The notes beneath the pieces are model-generated. The model saw only the letters and a program-made list of their open reading frames with translations. It was not told where the DNA came from and did no database searches. The position numbers were made by a program, and so were the translations under genes. A DNA stretch of 64,000 nucleotides from CALAGB01 sp963789565. Its GTDB lineage: Bacteria; Chloroflexota; Chloroflexia; Thermomicrobiales; Thermomicrobiaceae. Below, one piece after another: positions 36,395-44,610 of the stretch. The DNA lies in NCBI GenBank assembly GCA_963789565.1, contig CAWBKX010000002.1, forward strand, positions 1,550,001 through 1,614,000, in the 5' to 3' direction. Position 1 is the stretch's first letter. The number at the start of each line of letters is the position of its first letter.

Positions 36395-36545
36395 CGGTGC
36401 ATGCGTAATATTGTCATCCTGAGCGGAGCGATGGTCCTCGCCCGATTGATGATCCTTGAGACAATAGCCCGGCAATTACCCGACGATCACCCAGGACTAA
36501 AGATCCTGGGCTAGTCTAGACGAAGCCCACTAAAGGGGCTGAACG
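36395..36545. repeat. Array of dispersed intergenic repeats
   Basis: Two repeat types are visible. The first (about 36412-36465) has ATTGTCATCCTGAGCGGAGCG and, further on, GATGATCCTTGAGAC, a sequence style known as a dispersed repeat in many bacterial genomes. The second is a pair of hairpins. One is CCCAGGA/TCCTGGG with loop CTAAAGA (36490-36510); the other is AGCCC/GGGCT with loop ACTAAAG (36524-36540). Both loops share the core CTAAAG. The family assignment is from memory. Confidence 0.55.
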
Positions 36546-36818
36546 CATGCGCGCAAACGTAGGGGAGGGACCTGTGCCCTCCTTCGGACGCAGGCCGACG
36601 ACCGTCACCAGGCGCCCAAATAATTCCTCAATCACCATGTAGAGGGCGAGAACCATCCGCGGCGCTCCACTCACCGGTGGGCACCAACGCTTCCTTATCA
36701 CCAAGAGTGGTGCGCACGATGACAAATCACGTTGTTCCGCTACTGGCGAACAACTTCGCCTAAAATAGTTGCAACTGTGATTAACATTGTCGGTCGCCCA
36801 TCTCGAAAGGATGCAACC
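36546..36818. other. Intergenic stretch upstream of nitrilase gene
   Basis: No gene is supported here; the short minus-strand open frame at 36516-36725 has no family features. Near the end, TTGCAACTGTGATTAACATTG could hold a promoter for the nitrilase gene, but no clear hexamer pair is visible. Confidence 0.4.
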
Positions 36819-37661
36819 ATGGCAAGCGATCAGCTGCGAGTCGGACTGGTACAGATGAACTCGCGCTCAGACAAAGAGGCCAATCTGGTCACCGCCGAAC
36901 GGCTGATCGACGACGCGGCGGCCAAAGGCGCTCGACTGGTCGGTTTGCCGGAGTACGTCTCCTATCTCGGCCCAAAGGAGCTCCACGAGGAGAACGCGGA
37001 GCCGATTCCGGGACCGACAACCGAACGCTTTTCCGCGAAAGCCCGCCAACATAACATCTACCTGCTGGGCGGTTCGATCCTCGAGCGTTCAGAGACACCT
37101 GGCATGTACTTCAACACCAGCACCTTCTTCAATCCGGATGGCGATCTGCTGGCCACCTATCGCAAGATCCACCTGTTCGACATCGACATCACCGGCAACG
37201 TCAGCGCCAACGAATCGGCCACGATTCTGCCGGGCGATCGCGCGGTGACGGTTGAGATGGACGGCCACACACTCGGTCTCTCGATCTGCTATGACCTGCG
37301 CTTTCCAGAGCTCTACCGCATGCTGGCGTTAGACGGGGCAGAAGTCCTCTTCGTCCCGGCCGCGTTCACGCTGTATACGGGCAAAGATCACTGGCACACG
37401 CTGCTGCGGGCTCGCGCGATCGAGAATCAGTGCTATGTGTTGGCGCCGGCACAGATCGGTCCGCACGAGCCCAACGCCCAGTGCTACGGGCATGCGCTGG
37501 CAGCCGACCCGTGGGGCACGGTGATCGCGGACGCGCCCAATCACGAAGGCGTCGTCATGGCCGATATCGACTTTGACTATCTCCGTCAGGTACGCGCACA
37601 GGTGCCGTCGCTGGCCAATCGTCGGCCAAGCGCCTACCAACGGCAGACGGTGGCCGTGTAG
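36819..37661 (+). CDS. Carbon-nitrogen hydrolase (nitrilase superfamily, Nit-like)
   Basis: The 280-residue protein has the Glu-Lys-Cys triad: Glu in GLPEYVSYLG, Lys in TYRKIHLFDIDI and Cys in LSICYDLRFPELYR. The extra Glu is in HWHTLLRARAIENQCYV. The CYDLRFPELYR and RKIHLFDID forms resemble the Nit1/Nit2 (omega-amidase, deaminated-glutathione amidase) branch, so an amide metabolite-repair role is plausible. The ATG at 36819 is preceded by AAAGGATG at usual spacing. The gene is convergent with the TetR gene. Confidence 0.88.
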   Translation: MASDQLRVGLVQMNSRSDKEANLVTAERLIDDAAAKGARLVGLPEYVSYLGPKELHEENAEPIPGPTTERFSAKARQHNIYLLGGSILERSETPGMYFNTSTFFNPDGDLLATYRKIHLFDIDITGNVSANESATILPGDRAVTVEMDGHTLGLSICYDLRFPELYRMLALDGAEVLFVPAAFTLYTGKDHWHTLLRARAIENQCYVLAPAQIGPHEPNAQCYGHALAADPWGTVIADAPNHEGVVMADIDFDYLRQVRAQVPSLANRRPSAYQRQTVAV

Positions 37662-37706
37662 CGAGAATTGCCGAAGGACTGCCCTGGAGGGGCAGTGTCG
37701 CGAAGC

Positions 37707-38309
37707 TCACACTCCGCTCGCGCCTGGCAGCGGCTTGAAGATACTCGAAAGCACGGCGCGGGCGGCCTCTTCCGGATCCTCACCGAGTCCAGGCGGCACG
37801 ATTCGGTTCAGCCACAGCGTGGCGAAGCCATGCACCAGCGACCAGGCCGCGACGCCGGTTCGCAGCACGTCGTTCGAGACTTCACCGGCACCACGCGTTG
37901 AGAGCGGTCCGTAGAGCGTGCGGCTGCTCAGTGTCCGTGCTTCGATGAGATCAGGATCATTGGCATCGAAGAGCTCAGGTTGGAACATCACCTCGAAAAA
38001 CCCCTTGTTCTCGACCGCGAAGCGCACATAGGCGACACCAACTTCCAGAAAGCTGCCGGTCTCCGCCGCCACCTGTGACAGTTCGAATTCCAGTTGTTGA
38101 TAACCCTCGGTCGCGATTGCGGTGAGCAGCCCGGTCTTGTCCCCAAAATGATGCGCCGGCGCGGCATGAGACACTCCAGCGCGCCGGGCGACCAAACGCA
38201 GGCTGAGCGCGGCCACGCCCGACTCCTCGATGGCGCGGACAGCTTCTTGCAACAGTACTCGTCGCAGGTCGCCGTGGTGATATGAACGCGGGTTGGTCTG
38301 ATTGTTCAT
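37707..38309 (-). CDS. TetR-family repressor
   Basis: The 200-residue regulator has an N-terminal HTH (YHHGDLRRVLLQEAVRAIEE, LSLRLVARRAGVSHAAPAHH, FGDKTGLLTAIATEGY). A C-terminal WHG-like ligand domain (AAWSLVHGFATLWLNRIVPP) follows. An upstream ATG at 38321 would add four residues. The gene is divergent from the small membrane-protein gene at 38439. Two copies of an operator-like sequence lie in the shared spacer (38341-38391), so it probably represses both itself and that gene. Confidence 0.88.
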   Translation of the reverse strand: MNNQTNPRSYHHGDLRRVLLQEAVRAIEESGVAALSLRLVARRAGVSHAAPAHHFGDKTGLLTAIATEGYQQLEFELSQVAAETGSFLEVGVAYVRFAVENKGFFEVMFQPELFDANDPDLIEARTLSSRTLYGPLSTRGAGEVSNDVLRTGVAAWSLVHGFATLWLNRIVPPGLGEDPEEAARAVLSSIFKPLPGASGV

Positions 38310-38340
38310 CGGTCCAGCCATTTCCCGATTGTATCGTTTC

Positions 38341-38391
38341 TATCTAGACATTGACAAGATGCCAGGTGTTTTGTATCTTGACACTGACAAG
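38341..38391. promoter_or_regulatory. Two direct operator-like repeats between TetR and membrane-protein genes
   Basis: TATCTAGACATTGACAAG (38341-38358) and TATCTTGACACTGACAAG (38374-38391) match at 16 of 18 positions, with starts 33 bp apart. The second contains the partly symmetric CTTGACACTGACAAG. Spacing of about three helical turns and the divergent arrangement fit two TetR dimers on one face. TTGACA within the sites could also serve as -35 elements. Confidence 0.6.
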
Positions 38392-38438
38392 TTCGCATCG
38401 CACCTGATCTTGCGTTCATGCTTGAAAGGAGATTCACA

Positions 38439-38858
38439 ATGGATCCAACACTAACTTTATCGGCCGGAACCCGAGCGACGGCTGGATTCATCCTGTTGTC
38501 GATCGTCGCCATCGAATGGGGCGGGATCGTTGTGTTGCGCATGGTTCGCGGCCAGCACCCGGCCACCGACTTCCAGCGCACGTTCGCCCGTGCCGGGCAC
38601 GCACACGCCGGAGTGTTGGTAACACTCGCGTTGGTCGGCCTGATCCTGGCCGACGCCGCCAAAATGAGCGGAGCGCTCGCCTTCTTCGCTCGCAACGGAA
38701 TCTGGGCTGCCGCCATCCTGATGCCCGCAGGCTATTTCATCTCCTCGGCCGGCAAGGACGTCACCGAGCCAAACCGCTTCATCTGGCTCCTCTACGCGGG
38801 AGTCGCCTCACTGGGGCTGGGCGTCGTCTCGCTCGGCATCGGCTTGATCACCAGCTGA
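38439..38858 (+). CDS. Small four-helix membrane protein
   Basis: The 139-residue protein starts at ATG 38439 (MDPTLTLSAGTRA), after a strong AAAGGAG. Four hydrophobic helices are visible (AGFILLSIVAIEWGGIVVL, HAGVLVTLALVGLILADAA, IWAAAILMPAGYFISSAG, FIWLLYAGVASLGLGVVSLG). A His pair in RAGHAHAGVLV lies at a helix start. No family function is known to me. Likely control is by the divergent TetR repressor, which suggests a stress-, drug- or metabolite-induced membrane role. Confidence 0.78.
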   Translation: MDPTLTLSAGTRATAGFILLSIVAIEWGGIVVLRMVRGQHPATDFQRTFARAGHAHAGVLVTLALVGLILADAAKMSGALAFFARNGIWAAAILMPAGYFISSAGKDVTEPNRFIWLLYAGVASLGLGVVSLGIGLITS

Positions 38859-38862
38859 CCGC

Positions 38863-38892
38863 TTGACAAACACATAAGCGTCTGCTTATATA
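38863..38892 (+). promoter_or_regulatory. ArsR-gene promoter with overlapping palindrome, leaderless start
   Basis: TTGACA (38863-38868) and TATATA (38887-38892) are 18 bp apart. The perfect palindrome ATAAGC-GTCT-GCTTAT (38874-38889) fills the spacer and overlaps the -10. The ATG at 38898 is only 5 bp after the -10, so the mRNA would start at or near the ATG. The palindrome is a natural site for autorepression by the ArsR product. Confidence 0.65.
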
Positions 38893-38897
38893 TCTGT

Positions 38898-39218
38898 ATG
38901 CAAAATGTGATGAGCCATGAAGACGTCTATCACGCCATCGCGGCCCCCACGCGACGGGCCATCCTCGACGAACTGCTCGTCGGCGAGCGATCGGTACGTC
39001 AGCTGGTGGAGCGGTTCGACGTAACCCAACCGGCTGTGTCGCAGCATCTGAAGGTGTTGCGCGAGGCGGGCCTGGTGACGCGGCAGTCGGTCGGACGCGA
39101 GCGACGCTATCGGCTCAACGCCGACCGCCTGCGCGAGGTCTACGACTGGGTTGGTCATTACCAGCGCTTCTGGCAGGGCAAGCTGGGTGCGCTCGGCGCC
39201 TACCTGGATCAGCAGTGA
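38898..39218 (+). CDS. ArsR/SmtB-family winged-helix regulator
   Basis: The 106-residue protein has HTH segments DVYHAIAAPTRRAILDELLV, VRQLVERFDVTQPAVSQHLK and VLREAGLVTRQSVGRERRYR. The usual metal-binding Cys pair (ELCVCDL) is absent: the equivalent stretch reads GERSVRQL, so metal sensing by that site is unlikely. This subtype is typically encoded next to AHSA1/SRPBCC proteins, as here (4-bp overlap with the next gene). Confidence 0.88.
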   Translation: MQNVMSHEDVYHAIAAPTRRAILDELLVGERSVRQLVERFDVTQPAVSQHLKVLREAGLVTRQSVGRERRYRLNADRLREVYDWVGHYQRFWQGKLGALGAYLDQQ

Positions 39219-39779
39219 GCGGCGGAGTGCGGTTCGTCGTCACCTACCCTCATCCGCCGGAGCGGGTCTGGGCGGCGCTGACCGAGCGCGAGGCGCTCGA
39301 GGCCTGGCTGATGCCCAACGACTTCGAAGCGGTCGTCGGGCATCGGTTCAACTTCCGCACCTCTCCTGCTCCGGGATTCGACGGCATCGTGCATTGTGAA
39401 GTGCTTGAAGTCGATCAGCTTCATCGCCTCTCCTACAGCTGGCGTGGTGGACCGATCGACACAACGGTCACGTTTACGCTGGAAGCGGTGCCAGGAAGGA
39501 ACCCGACTGTCCTTTGAACAGGTGGGATTCGCCGGAGTGACGGCACGCTCGGTTGGCTGGATGCTCGGACAAGGCTGGCGACGCATGTCGCGCGAGAGCC
39601 TACCGCAGACGCTGAACCGCATCGGCGCGGGGCTCCCGCCAAAAGCCGGGCAAGAGCCAGCCGATGAACCGCAGACCCGGCGCATGCGAGCCAGTATGTG
39701 GCTCACCTCACGGGTGATTCAAGTCTTTGGACGGAAACCTGGAGCCGAAGGGACGACTCCTGAAGATACGGGAAACTAG
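39215..39779 (+). pseudogene. AHSA1/SRPBCC-domain protein with a frameshift
   Basis: The first frame (39215-39517) encodes VRFVVTYPHPPERVWAALTE ... HRLSYSWRGGPIDTTVTFTL, a normal AHSA1 N-terminal two thirds. Near 39496 (GTGCCAGGAAGGAACCCG) the family pattern (GGTRLSFEQVGFAGV) continues in the +1 frame to 39779 (GWMLGQGWRRMSRESLPQTL). Removing one A restores a protein of about 187 residues. So this is a recent one-base insertion or a sequencing error. The start overlaps the ArsR stop, so the pair is translationally coupled. Confidence 0.78.
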
Positions 39780-39836
39780 TCTTTCGCACACCTGCCTCAT
39801 CGTGAAATCGGTCTTCTTGAAGGGAATGGGATCAGC

Positions 39837-40211
39837 TTGATCACCAAGGCACGCGCCATCAACATCTACGTTCGGGATCAGGAACAGGCAGTCGATTTCT
39901 ACGTCAACAAGCTCGGATTCGAGAAACTGCGTGACGAGCCCAACGGTCCCGACGCACGCTGGATCGAGGTTGCGCCCCCGGGTGCCGAGTCGGTCCTCGT
40001 CCTTTACACCCCGCCAGGATTCGAGAACCGCATCGGCGGCTTCAACAATATCGTCTTCGATTGTGATGACATGGACGCCACGTACGAGCAAATGCACAGC
40101 CGCGGCGTCGAGTTCTCGCAGCCGCCGGAAACGCAGCCCTGGGGTATGAAGATGGCCATCTTCAAAGATCTCGACGGCAACGAGTTCGTGCTGGTGCAGT
40201 CGAACATGTAG
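39837..40211 (+). CDS. Glyoxalase/bleomycin-resistance (VOC) family protein
   Basis: The 124-residue protein starts at TTG 39837. It has two paired beta-alpha-beta-beta-beta units: ARAINIYVRDQEQAVDFYVN, LGFEKLRDEP and WIEVAPPGAESVLVLYTPP, then GFNNIVFDCDDMDATYEQMH and MAIFKDLDGNEFVLVQSN. The final Glu is in the usual metal-ligand place. Substrate unknown. Confidence 0.85.
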   Translation: MITKARAINIYVRDQEQAVDFYVNKLGFEKLRDEPNGPDARWIEVAPPGAESVLVLYTPPGFENRIGGFNNIVFDCDDMDATYEQMHSRGVEFSQPPETQPWGMKMAIFKDLDGNEFVLVQSNM

Positions 40212-40247
40212 CTCACTGGAACTGGCGGTCCTGGCATCGCTCGGCGA

Positions 40248-41876
40248 TCAGGAGCGCCAGACGGTCTCCATACGGGGCAGGTCGCTTTTCTCTTCCTCCA
40301 CCTGCGTACTGATTACCAGTGGCGCGCTCGGTCCAATTGACGGGCGCTCCCGGTTGACTATTTCACTCGTCACCTGTGCTGAGAGGAGCACACCCGGAAC
40401 TCCGGCCCCAGGGTGCGTTCCGGCGCCCACGAAATAGAGCCCATCGACCTCGTCCGAGTGGTTGTGCTGCCGGAAGTACGCCGACTGAAAGAGCGTCGGC
40501 TCGACGGAAAAGGCCGAGCCGAGCCAGCTTCCTAGATCGTGGGCAAAATCGCGCGGTGTGAAGCGATGCTCGCAGACGATGCTCTCTTCCAGTCCATCGA
40601 GTCCGAAATCGTGCTCCAAGGTATGAATGATCCGATCGCGGAAACGGTCCTCTTCGCGGTCCCAGTCGATGCCGTGTCCCAGATGCGGCACCGGAACCAG
40701 GACGTAGAGGCTCTCGCCACCTTCCGGCGCCATGCTGGGGTCGGTCTTGGACGGTGCGTGCAAATAGAAGGCGAGATCAGTCGGAAGACCCTCCTCGTCA
40801 AAGAGCTGCCGCAACAGCTTCGTGTAATCGGGCGGCATGATGATGGTGTGGTGCTTGAGCTGCGCGTATCGCCGGTTGATTCCGAGATAGAGCAAATAGC
40901 AGCTCATCGAATGCCGATAACGATTGAGTCTCCGCTTCATCCCGCGACGCTGATATCGGGGCGGCAGTAGCTCGAGCTGCGTCCGAACGACGTCACTATT
41001 CGCCACAACCGTCCCTGCGAGGAGCTCGCCGCCGTTGCGCGTCTTGACTCCCGCGATGCGACCGCGGTTCACCAGAATCTCGTCGACCGGCGCGTTCACC
41101 AGCACTCGACCACCAAGGTCGCGGAAGAGTCGCTCCATGGCGCCGACTACGCTGTACATCCCGCCCATGGCGAAATGGACGCCGTGCTGGCGCTCCAGGT
41201 ACGGAACCATGCTGTAAATCGCACTGGCGCGCAGCGGGTTCCCACCGATAAAGAGTGGGTGGAAGGAAAACACGGTTCGAAGATCGGGATCGCGAAAGTA
41301 GCGCGATGCGAGGCGGTAAACGCTGCGGTCGGCGCGCAGACGGGCGAGGCGCGGCACGGCGCCGAGAAATGTGGAGAGCTTGTTGAAGGGTTTGCCAGCC
41401 AGATCATCGAAGGCATGTCGATAGATCTGCTCCGTTGCGGCCAGGAAGTCACGCAGTCCTTGCACGTCGTGCGGTTCAAACTTGGCCACTTCTTCCTCGT
41501 CTTGCTCGGCGCCGAGACCGCAATCGAAGTGCCGTCCGTCCGGAAAATAGATGCGGTAGGCGGGAGAGAGGGACGTGAGCTGCACGTCGTCGTCGAAATT
41601 GCGCCCGGCCAATGACCAGAGATCGCGCAACAGGTGAGGCGCCGTGATAAGCGTGGGGCCCATGTCGAAGGTGAAACCAGCATCTTGCAGCTGATAGGCG
41701 CGACCTCCGACCCGCTCCCGGGCCTCGACCAATATCACGTCGTGACCGGTTGCCTGGAGTCGGATGGCGGTGGCCAGTCCACCAAATCCCGCGCCGACGA
41801 CGATGACGCCGTCAGATTCCGGCGGCTCCGTCGAATCCCCGGAGGTGGAGAAGATGTCGATGTGGTTGTAGCTCAA
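40248..41876 (-). CDS. crtI: Phytoene desaturase (CrtI family)
   Basis: The 542-residue FAD enzyme has an N-terminal dinucleotide motif (GVIVVGAGFGGLATAIRLQA ... VILVEARERVGGRAY). The FDMGPTLITAPHLLRDL segment is typical of CrtI. The C-terminal FAD motif is GLYFVGAGTHPGAGVPGVLL. It desaturates phytoene stepwise toward lycopene or related polyenes. It is the last gene of the carotenoid operon, overlapping the upstream cruF gene by four bases. The N-terminal 20 residues before the FAD motif are a short tail. Confidence 0.92.
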   Translation of the reverse strand: MSYNHIDIFSTSGDSTEPPESDGVIVVGAGFGGLATAIRLQATGHDVILVEARERVGGRAYQLQDAGFTFDMGPTLITAPHLLRDLWSLAGRNFDDDVQLTSLSPAYRIYFPDGRHFDCGLGAEQDEEEVAKFEPHDVQGLRDFLAATEQIYRHAFDDLAGKPFNKLSTFLGAVPRLARLRADRSVYRLASRYFRDPDLRTVFSFHPLFIGGNPLRASAIYSMVPYLERQHGVHFAMGGMYSVVGAMERLFRDLGGRVLVNAPVDEILVNRGRIAGVKTRNGGELLAGTVVANSDVVRTQLELLPPRYQRRGMKRRLNRYRHSMSCYLLYLGINRRYAQLKHHTIIMPPDYTKLLRQLFDEEGLPTDLAFYLHAPSKTDPSMAPEGGESLYVLVPVPHLGHGIDWDREEDRFRDRIIHTLEHDFGLDGLEESIVCEHRFTPRDFAHDLGSWLGSAFSVEPTLFQSAYFRQHNHSDEVDGLYFVGAGTHPGAGVPGVLLSAQVTSEIVNRERPSIGPSAPLVISTQVEEEKSDLPRMETVWRS

Positions 41877-43447
41877 GGTTGAACAGCCTCCTGAACAAAC
41901 GATGCATCGGGCGAAATGGATGGAGACGACAATGCACGCACGTTCTGCTCGACCTCGTTCAAGATTCGATCTTGGTCACTCGATCGATGCAGGTAGACCG
42001 GCGAGCCAAATCGCATCGTGACTCGCGTGCGGTCGCGGCTCTCATAGGCGAATCCAACTGGGATGATCGGAACGAGCCTGCCGCCGCGTTGTGCGCGCGT
42101 GACGAGACGCAGGAAGCCGGATCGAAATGGGAGAAACTCTTCGGCGTCCTGCTTGAGCGTGTACGTCGGATCGACGTTGGGATAGCCCTCGGGAAAGACG
42201 ACCACGGCCTCACTGGCACGAAGCAGGCCATCAACCTCCTCGACGGCCCGTCGCAAATAGGCACGGCGCTCACTGGGACGATAAGCCGATTGACGCGGTC
42301 GACCGGCGACCTCTGGCCGCAACACGACCGGCCAACCGGCCATCCGGCACAGACTTTCCATCATCCGCCGCACCGGCTTACGCTCGATCCAGTCGAGGCC
42401 GACCAGAATGTGCAGGTGTCGTCGGGATCGCGCCAGCAATGCGGCGCCGTCGTACAGGTGGTGATAGTGACGGCACACGAGGAGCACGGGACCGTGGTCA
42501 GGAACGTTCGCTTCCCCTTCGACTGACACGTCGAGCTTCAGCCCGGAGATGAGCCGGGCGCCAACCTGAATCACCGTCTCGGAGACCGATCGCGGCATGT
42601 CCGCAGGTGACGACTGCGTCGCAACCTGGGATGTACGCTGCGTCCACCACGCGTACACAGCGGGGACGCAGCCGAAGAAGATCGCGGCAACGGTTGGCTG
42701 CCAGATCCCGACGCTGAGGCTCAGCACCATGGCGAAACCCATGTTCACCAGATAGATGCTCAATGGCACCCATGCCGGAAACTCGTCGATCCTGGCGGGC
42801 TGGCGCCAGAGGAGGCGGCTGATGGCCATGAAGAGGATGCCGATGAGCGTCCACCCGGCGAAATTCTGAATCGGCATCCCGAAGTAGGGGCCACTCTGGA
42901 ACCATGTCCAGAAGCGGATCGGCATGGACGAGCTGGCCATGGCCGGATCGAGGACCAGGTCCCAGACGGTCAGTAGATAGGCACCGAAGGCCACCGACCA
43001 CATTACCTGGTGGCGCTTTACGCGAGTTCCCGCCAAGACGTTCCCCAGCAGGAACGCCGAAAATCCGATCAAGAACCAGGAGAGTGGAATGGTGAAGGGG
43101 ACGCGTCCAAGGACTTTCAGGCCCAGACCGTCGTTGTAGGCGTAATTTCCGAAGGGCCAACCTGTTCCGGTGCCGATCAGCTCGGCGCTGAGAGAGCAAC
43201 AGACCGTGATGACGAAGAAGATCGATGTGCGCCGGAAACCGAGAAAGACGAAGCCGAACGCCAACATGGTCGCCGCGCCCAGGATGATGTGGAGCGATCC
43301 GGCGTAGGTCATGCCGAAACTGAACACCTGGGCAGCAAACCGGCTGCCGGCCCAAAGCTCCGGATGTGGTAAGGCGATCAGCAAGCCGCCAAGTCCAAAG
43401 GCGAGGGCAATCAAGTGCCCGCCAAAGAGTGAGCGGATCGTGGTCAT
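41873..43447 (-). CDS. cruF: CruF-like carotenoid hydratase fused to a PlsC-type acyltransferase
   Basis: The 524-residue protein has two modules. Residues 1-270 are polytopic (about 8 helices; LSAELIGTGTGWPFGNYAYN, VWDLVLDPAMASSSMPIRFW, YFGMPIQNFAGWTLIGIL) and match the DUF422/CruF carotenoid 1,2-hydratase family. Residues 300-520 are a soluble acyltransferase of the PlsC family (PVLLVCRHYHHLYDGAALLA, with VVVFPEGYPN as block III). The acyltransferase block I is RHYHHLYDG, not the usual NHxxxxD. A plausible pathway is hydration by CruF, then glycosylation, then acylation to a carotenoid glycoside ester, as in Chloroflexus-type pigments. Start and stop overlap both neighbours. Confidence 0.85.
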   Translation of the reverse strand: MTTIRSLFGGHLIALAFGLGGLLIALPHPELWAGSRFAAQVFSFGMTYAGSLHIILGAATMLAFGFVFLGFRRTSIFFVITVCCSLSAELIGTGTGWPFGNYAYNDGLGLKVLGRVPFTIPLSWFLIGFSAFLLGNVLAGTRVKRHQVMWSVAFGAYLLTVWDLVLDPAMASSSMPIRFWTWFQSGPYFGMPIQNFAGWTLIGILFMAISRLLWRQPARIDEFPAWVPLSIYLVNMGFAMVLSLSVGIWQPTVAAIFFGCVPAVYAWWTQRTSQVATQSSPADMPRSVSETVIQVGARLISGLKLDVSVEGEANVPDHGPVLLVCRHYHHLYDGAALLARSRRHLHILVGLDWIERKPVRRMMESLCRMAGWPVVLRPEVAGRPRQSAYRPSERRAYLRRAVEEVDGLLRASEAVVVFPEGYPNVDPTYTLKQDAEEFLPFRSGFLRLVTRAQRGGRLVPIIPVGFAYESRDRTRVTMRFGSPVYLHRSSDQDRILNEVEQNVRALSSPSISPDASFVQEAVQP

Positions 43448-44610
43448 GGAATTCCTCCGCGGGCCAACGCACGGCCCCGCCAGATAAAGCGCCGGCGCAT
43501 GGCGCCTGCCAGCAGGAGCATCGATGCGGGCAAATCAAACAGCGGTGACGCCCAAAAGGTCCAGGGGCGGTGAGGGTAGGCGCGGCGAGTCCCGATCAGC
43601 ACGCCGAGCCTGGTCACGAGGAGAATCGCCTGCAACGAGGTGAACCAGCCCGGCAAACGCGCGCGTTTGCCAATGACGAGCAACGGTAAGGGAGCTGACT
43701 GAATTGTCACGATTTCGAGGAGGTGAACCAGATCCCGCCAGCCGAAGAACCGGTCCCGCATCGGGAGCGAGCGAGGCCATTCGCGCATCGTGGTCCAGCC
43801 ATCCCGATACATGCGGGCCGAGACGAGATCACCCGCCTCAAAGAACCCTACCGGCTCTCCGGTCGCCGCGATGAGGCGCGCCAGCGTAACGTCCTCGCAG
43901 ATCGAGCCTTTCACCGCCGCGAACCCGCCGACCGCACGCAACAGCTCGGGTCGAACGAGAAAGCACTGGCCGTTGGCCTGGATTTCGGCCGGTTTGTGGG
44001 TGATGCAGCCGGGGATCCCGAAGCGATAGACGAGGGTAGTCAGGAACGCGGGATGGACGAGTCCCTCGCCCAACGTCTCGATCTCCTGTCGCGTCGCCAC
44101 GCTCAGCACAGCCAGACGACGCATGCGGGCGTAGTCGAGCAACGAGCGAGTCAGCTTCGGACGTGGCCGCACGTCGGCGTCAATCGTCAGGATCCACGAA
44201 GTTGAGCCGTCCCTGGCCTGAAGGCCGCATTGCAGACCCCACGCTTTGCCGTTCCAGTCAACCGGAATCGGGGAGGCATCGATGAGCTGGATCCGAGAAT
44301 CACGTTGGGCGATGGAGCGCACCAGTTCCTGCGTGCCATCCAGCGATCCGCCGTCGACTACCAGAATCTGGGCGACCTCTGAACCTTGCGCGCTCAGCCC
44401 TTCAAGGCACGGCGCCAGGCGATTCACCTCATTCAGCACCGGAACGATGACGGCCACTCGCGCGCCTCCGGGACAATCACTCTCGTGGATGACCGATGCT
44501 CGTGTACCGGTACGTACCAGGCGCCAGAGCACGCGCACCCCCAAGGCCGCTTGAGGTACCGCGATGAGTGCCGCCGCAACCGATGCTCGCCGCATTCTGA
44601 GATGCGTCAT
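43444..44610 (-). CDS. Glycosyltransferase family 2, CruC-like
   Basis: The 388-residue protein has an N-terminal hydrophobic helix and a GT-A domain: VAVIVPVLNEVNRLAPCLEG, ILVVDGGSLDGTQELV, and ILTIDADVRPRPKL with the metal-binding DAD. The acceptor-side motif is SICEDVTLARLIAATGE. C-terminal membrane segments follow (VLIGTRRAYPHRPWTFWASP). Its place between crtB and cruF argues for transfer of a sugar to a hydroxylated carotenoid, the CruC step. That role is inferred from context. Confidence 0.82.
   Translation of the reverse strand: MTHLRMRRASVAAALIAVPQAALGVRVLWRLVRTGTRASVIHESDCPGGARVAVIVPVLNEVNRLAPCLEGLSAQGSEVAQILVVDGGSLDGTQELVRSIAQRDSRIQLIDASPIPVDWNGKAWGLQCGLQARDGSTSWILTIDADVRPRPKLTRSLLDYARMRRLAVLSVATRQEIETLGEGLVHPAFLTTLVYRFGIPGCITHKPAEIQANGQCFLVRPELLRAVGGFAAVKGSICEDVTLARLIAATGEPVGFFEAGDLVSARMYRDGWTTMREWPRSLPMRDRFFGWRDLVHLLEIVTIQSAPLPLLVIGKRARLPGWFTSLQAILLVTRLGVLIGTRRAYPHRPWTFWASPLFDLPASMLLLAGAMRRRFIWRGRALARGGIP

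Noticed and set aside
36516..36725. 69-codon minus-strand frame upstream of the nitrilase gene.
   Set aside because: It overlaps the palindromic repeat array and has no recognisable domain.
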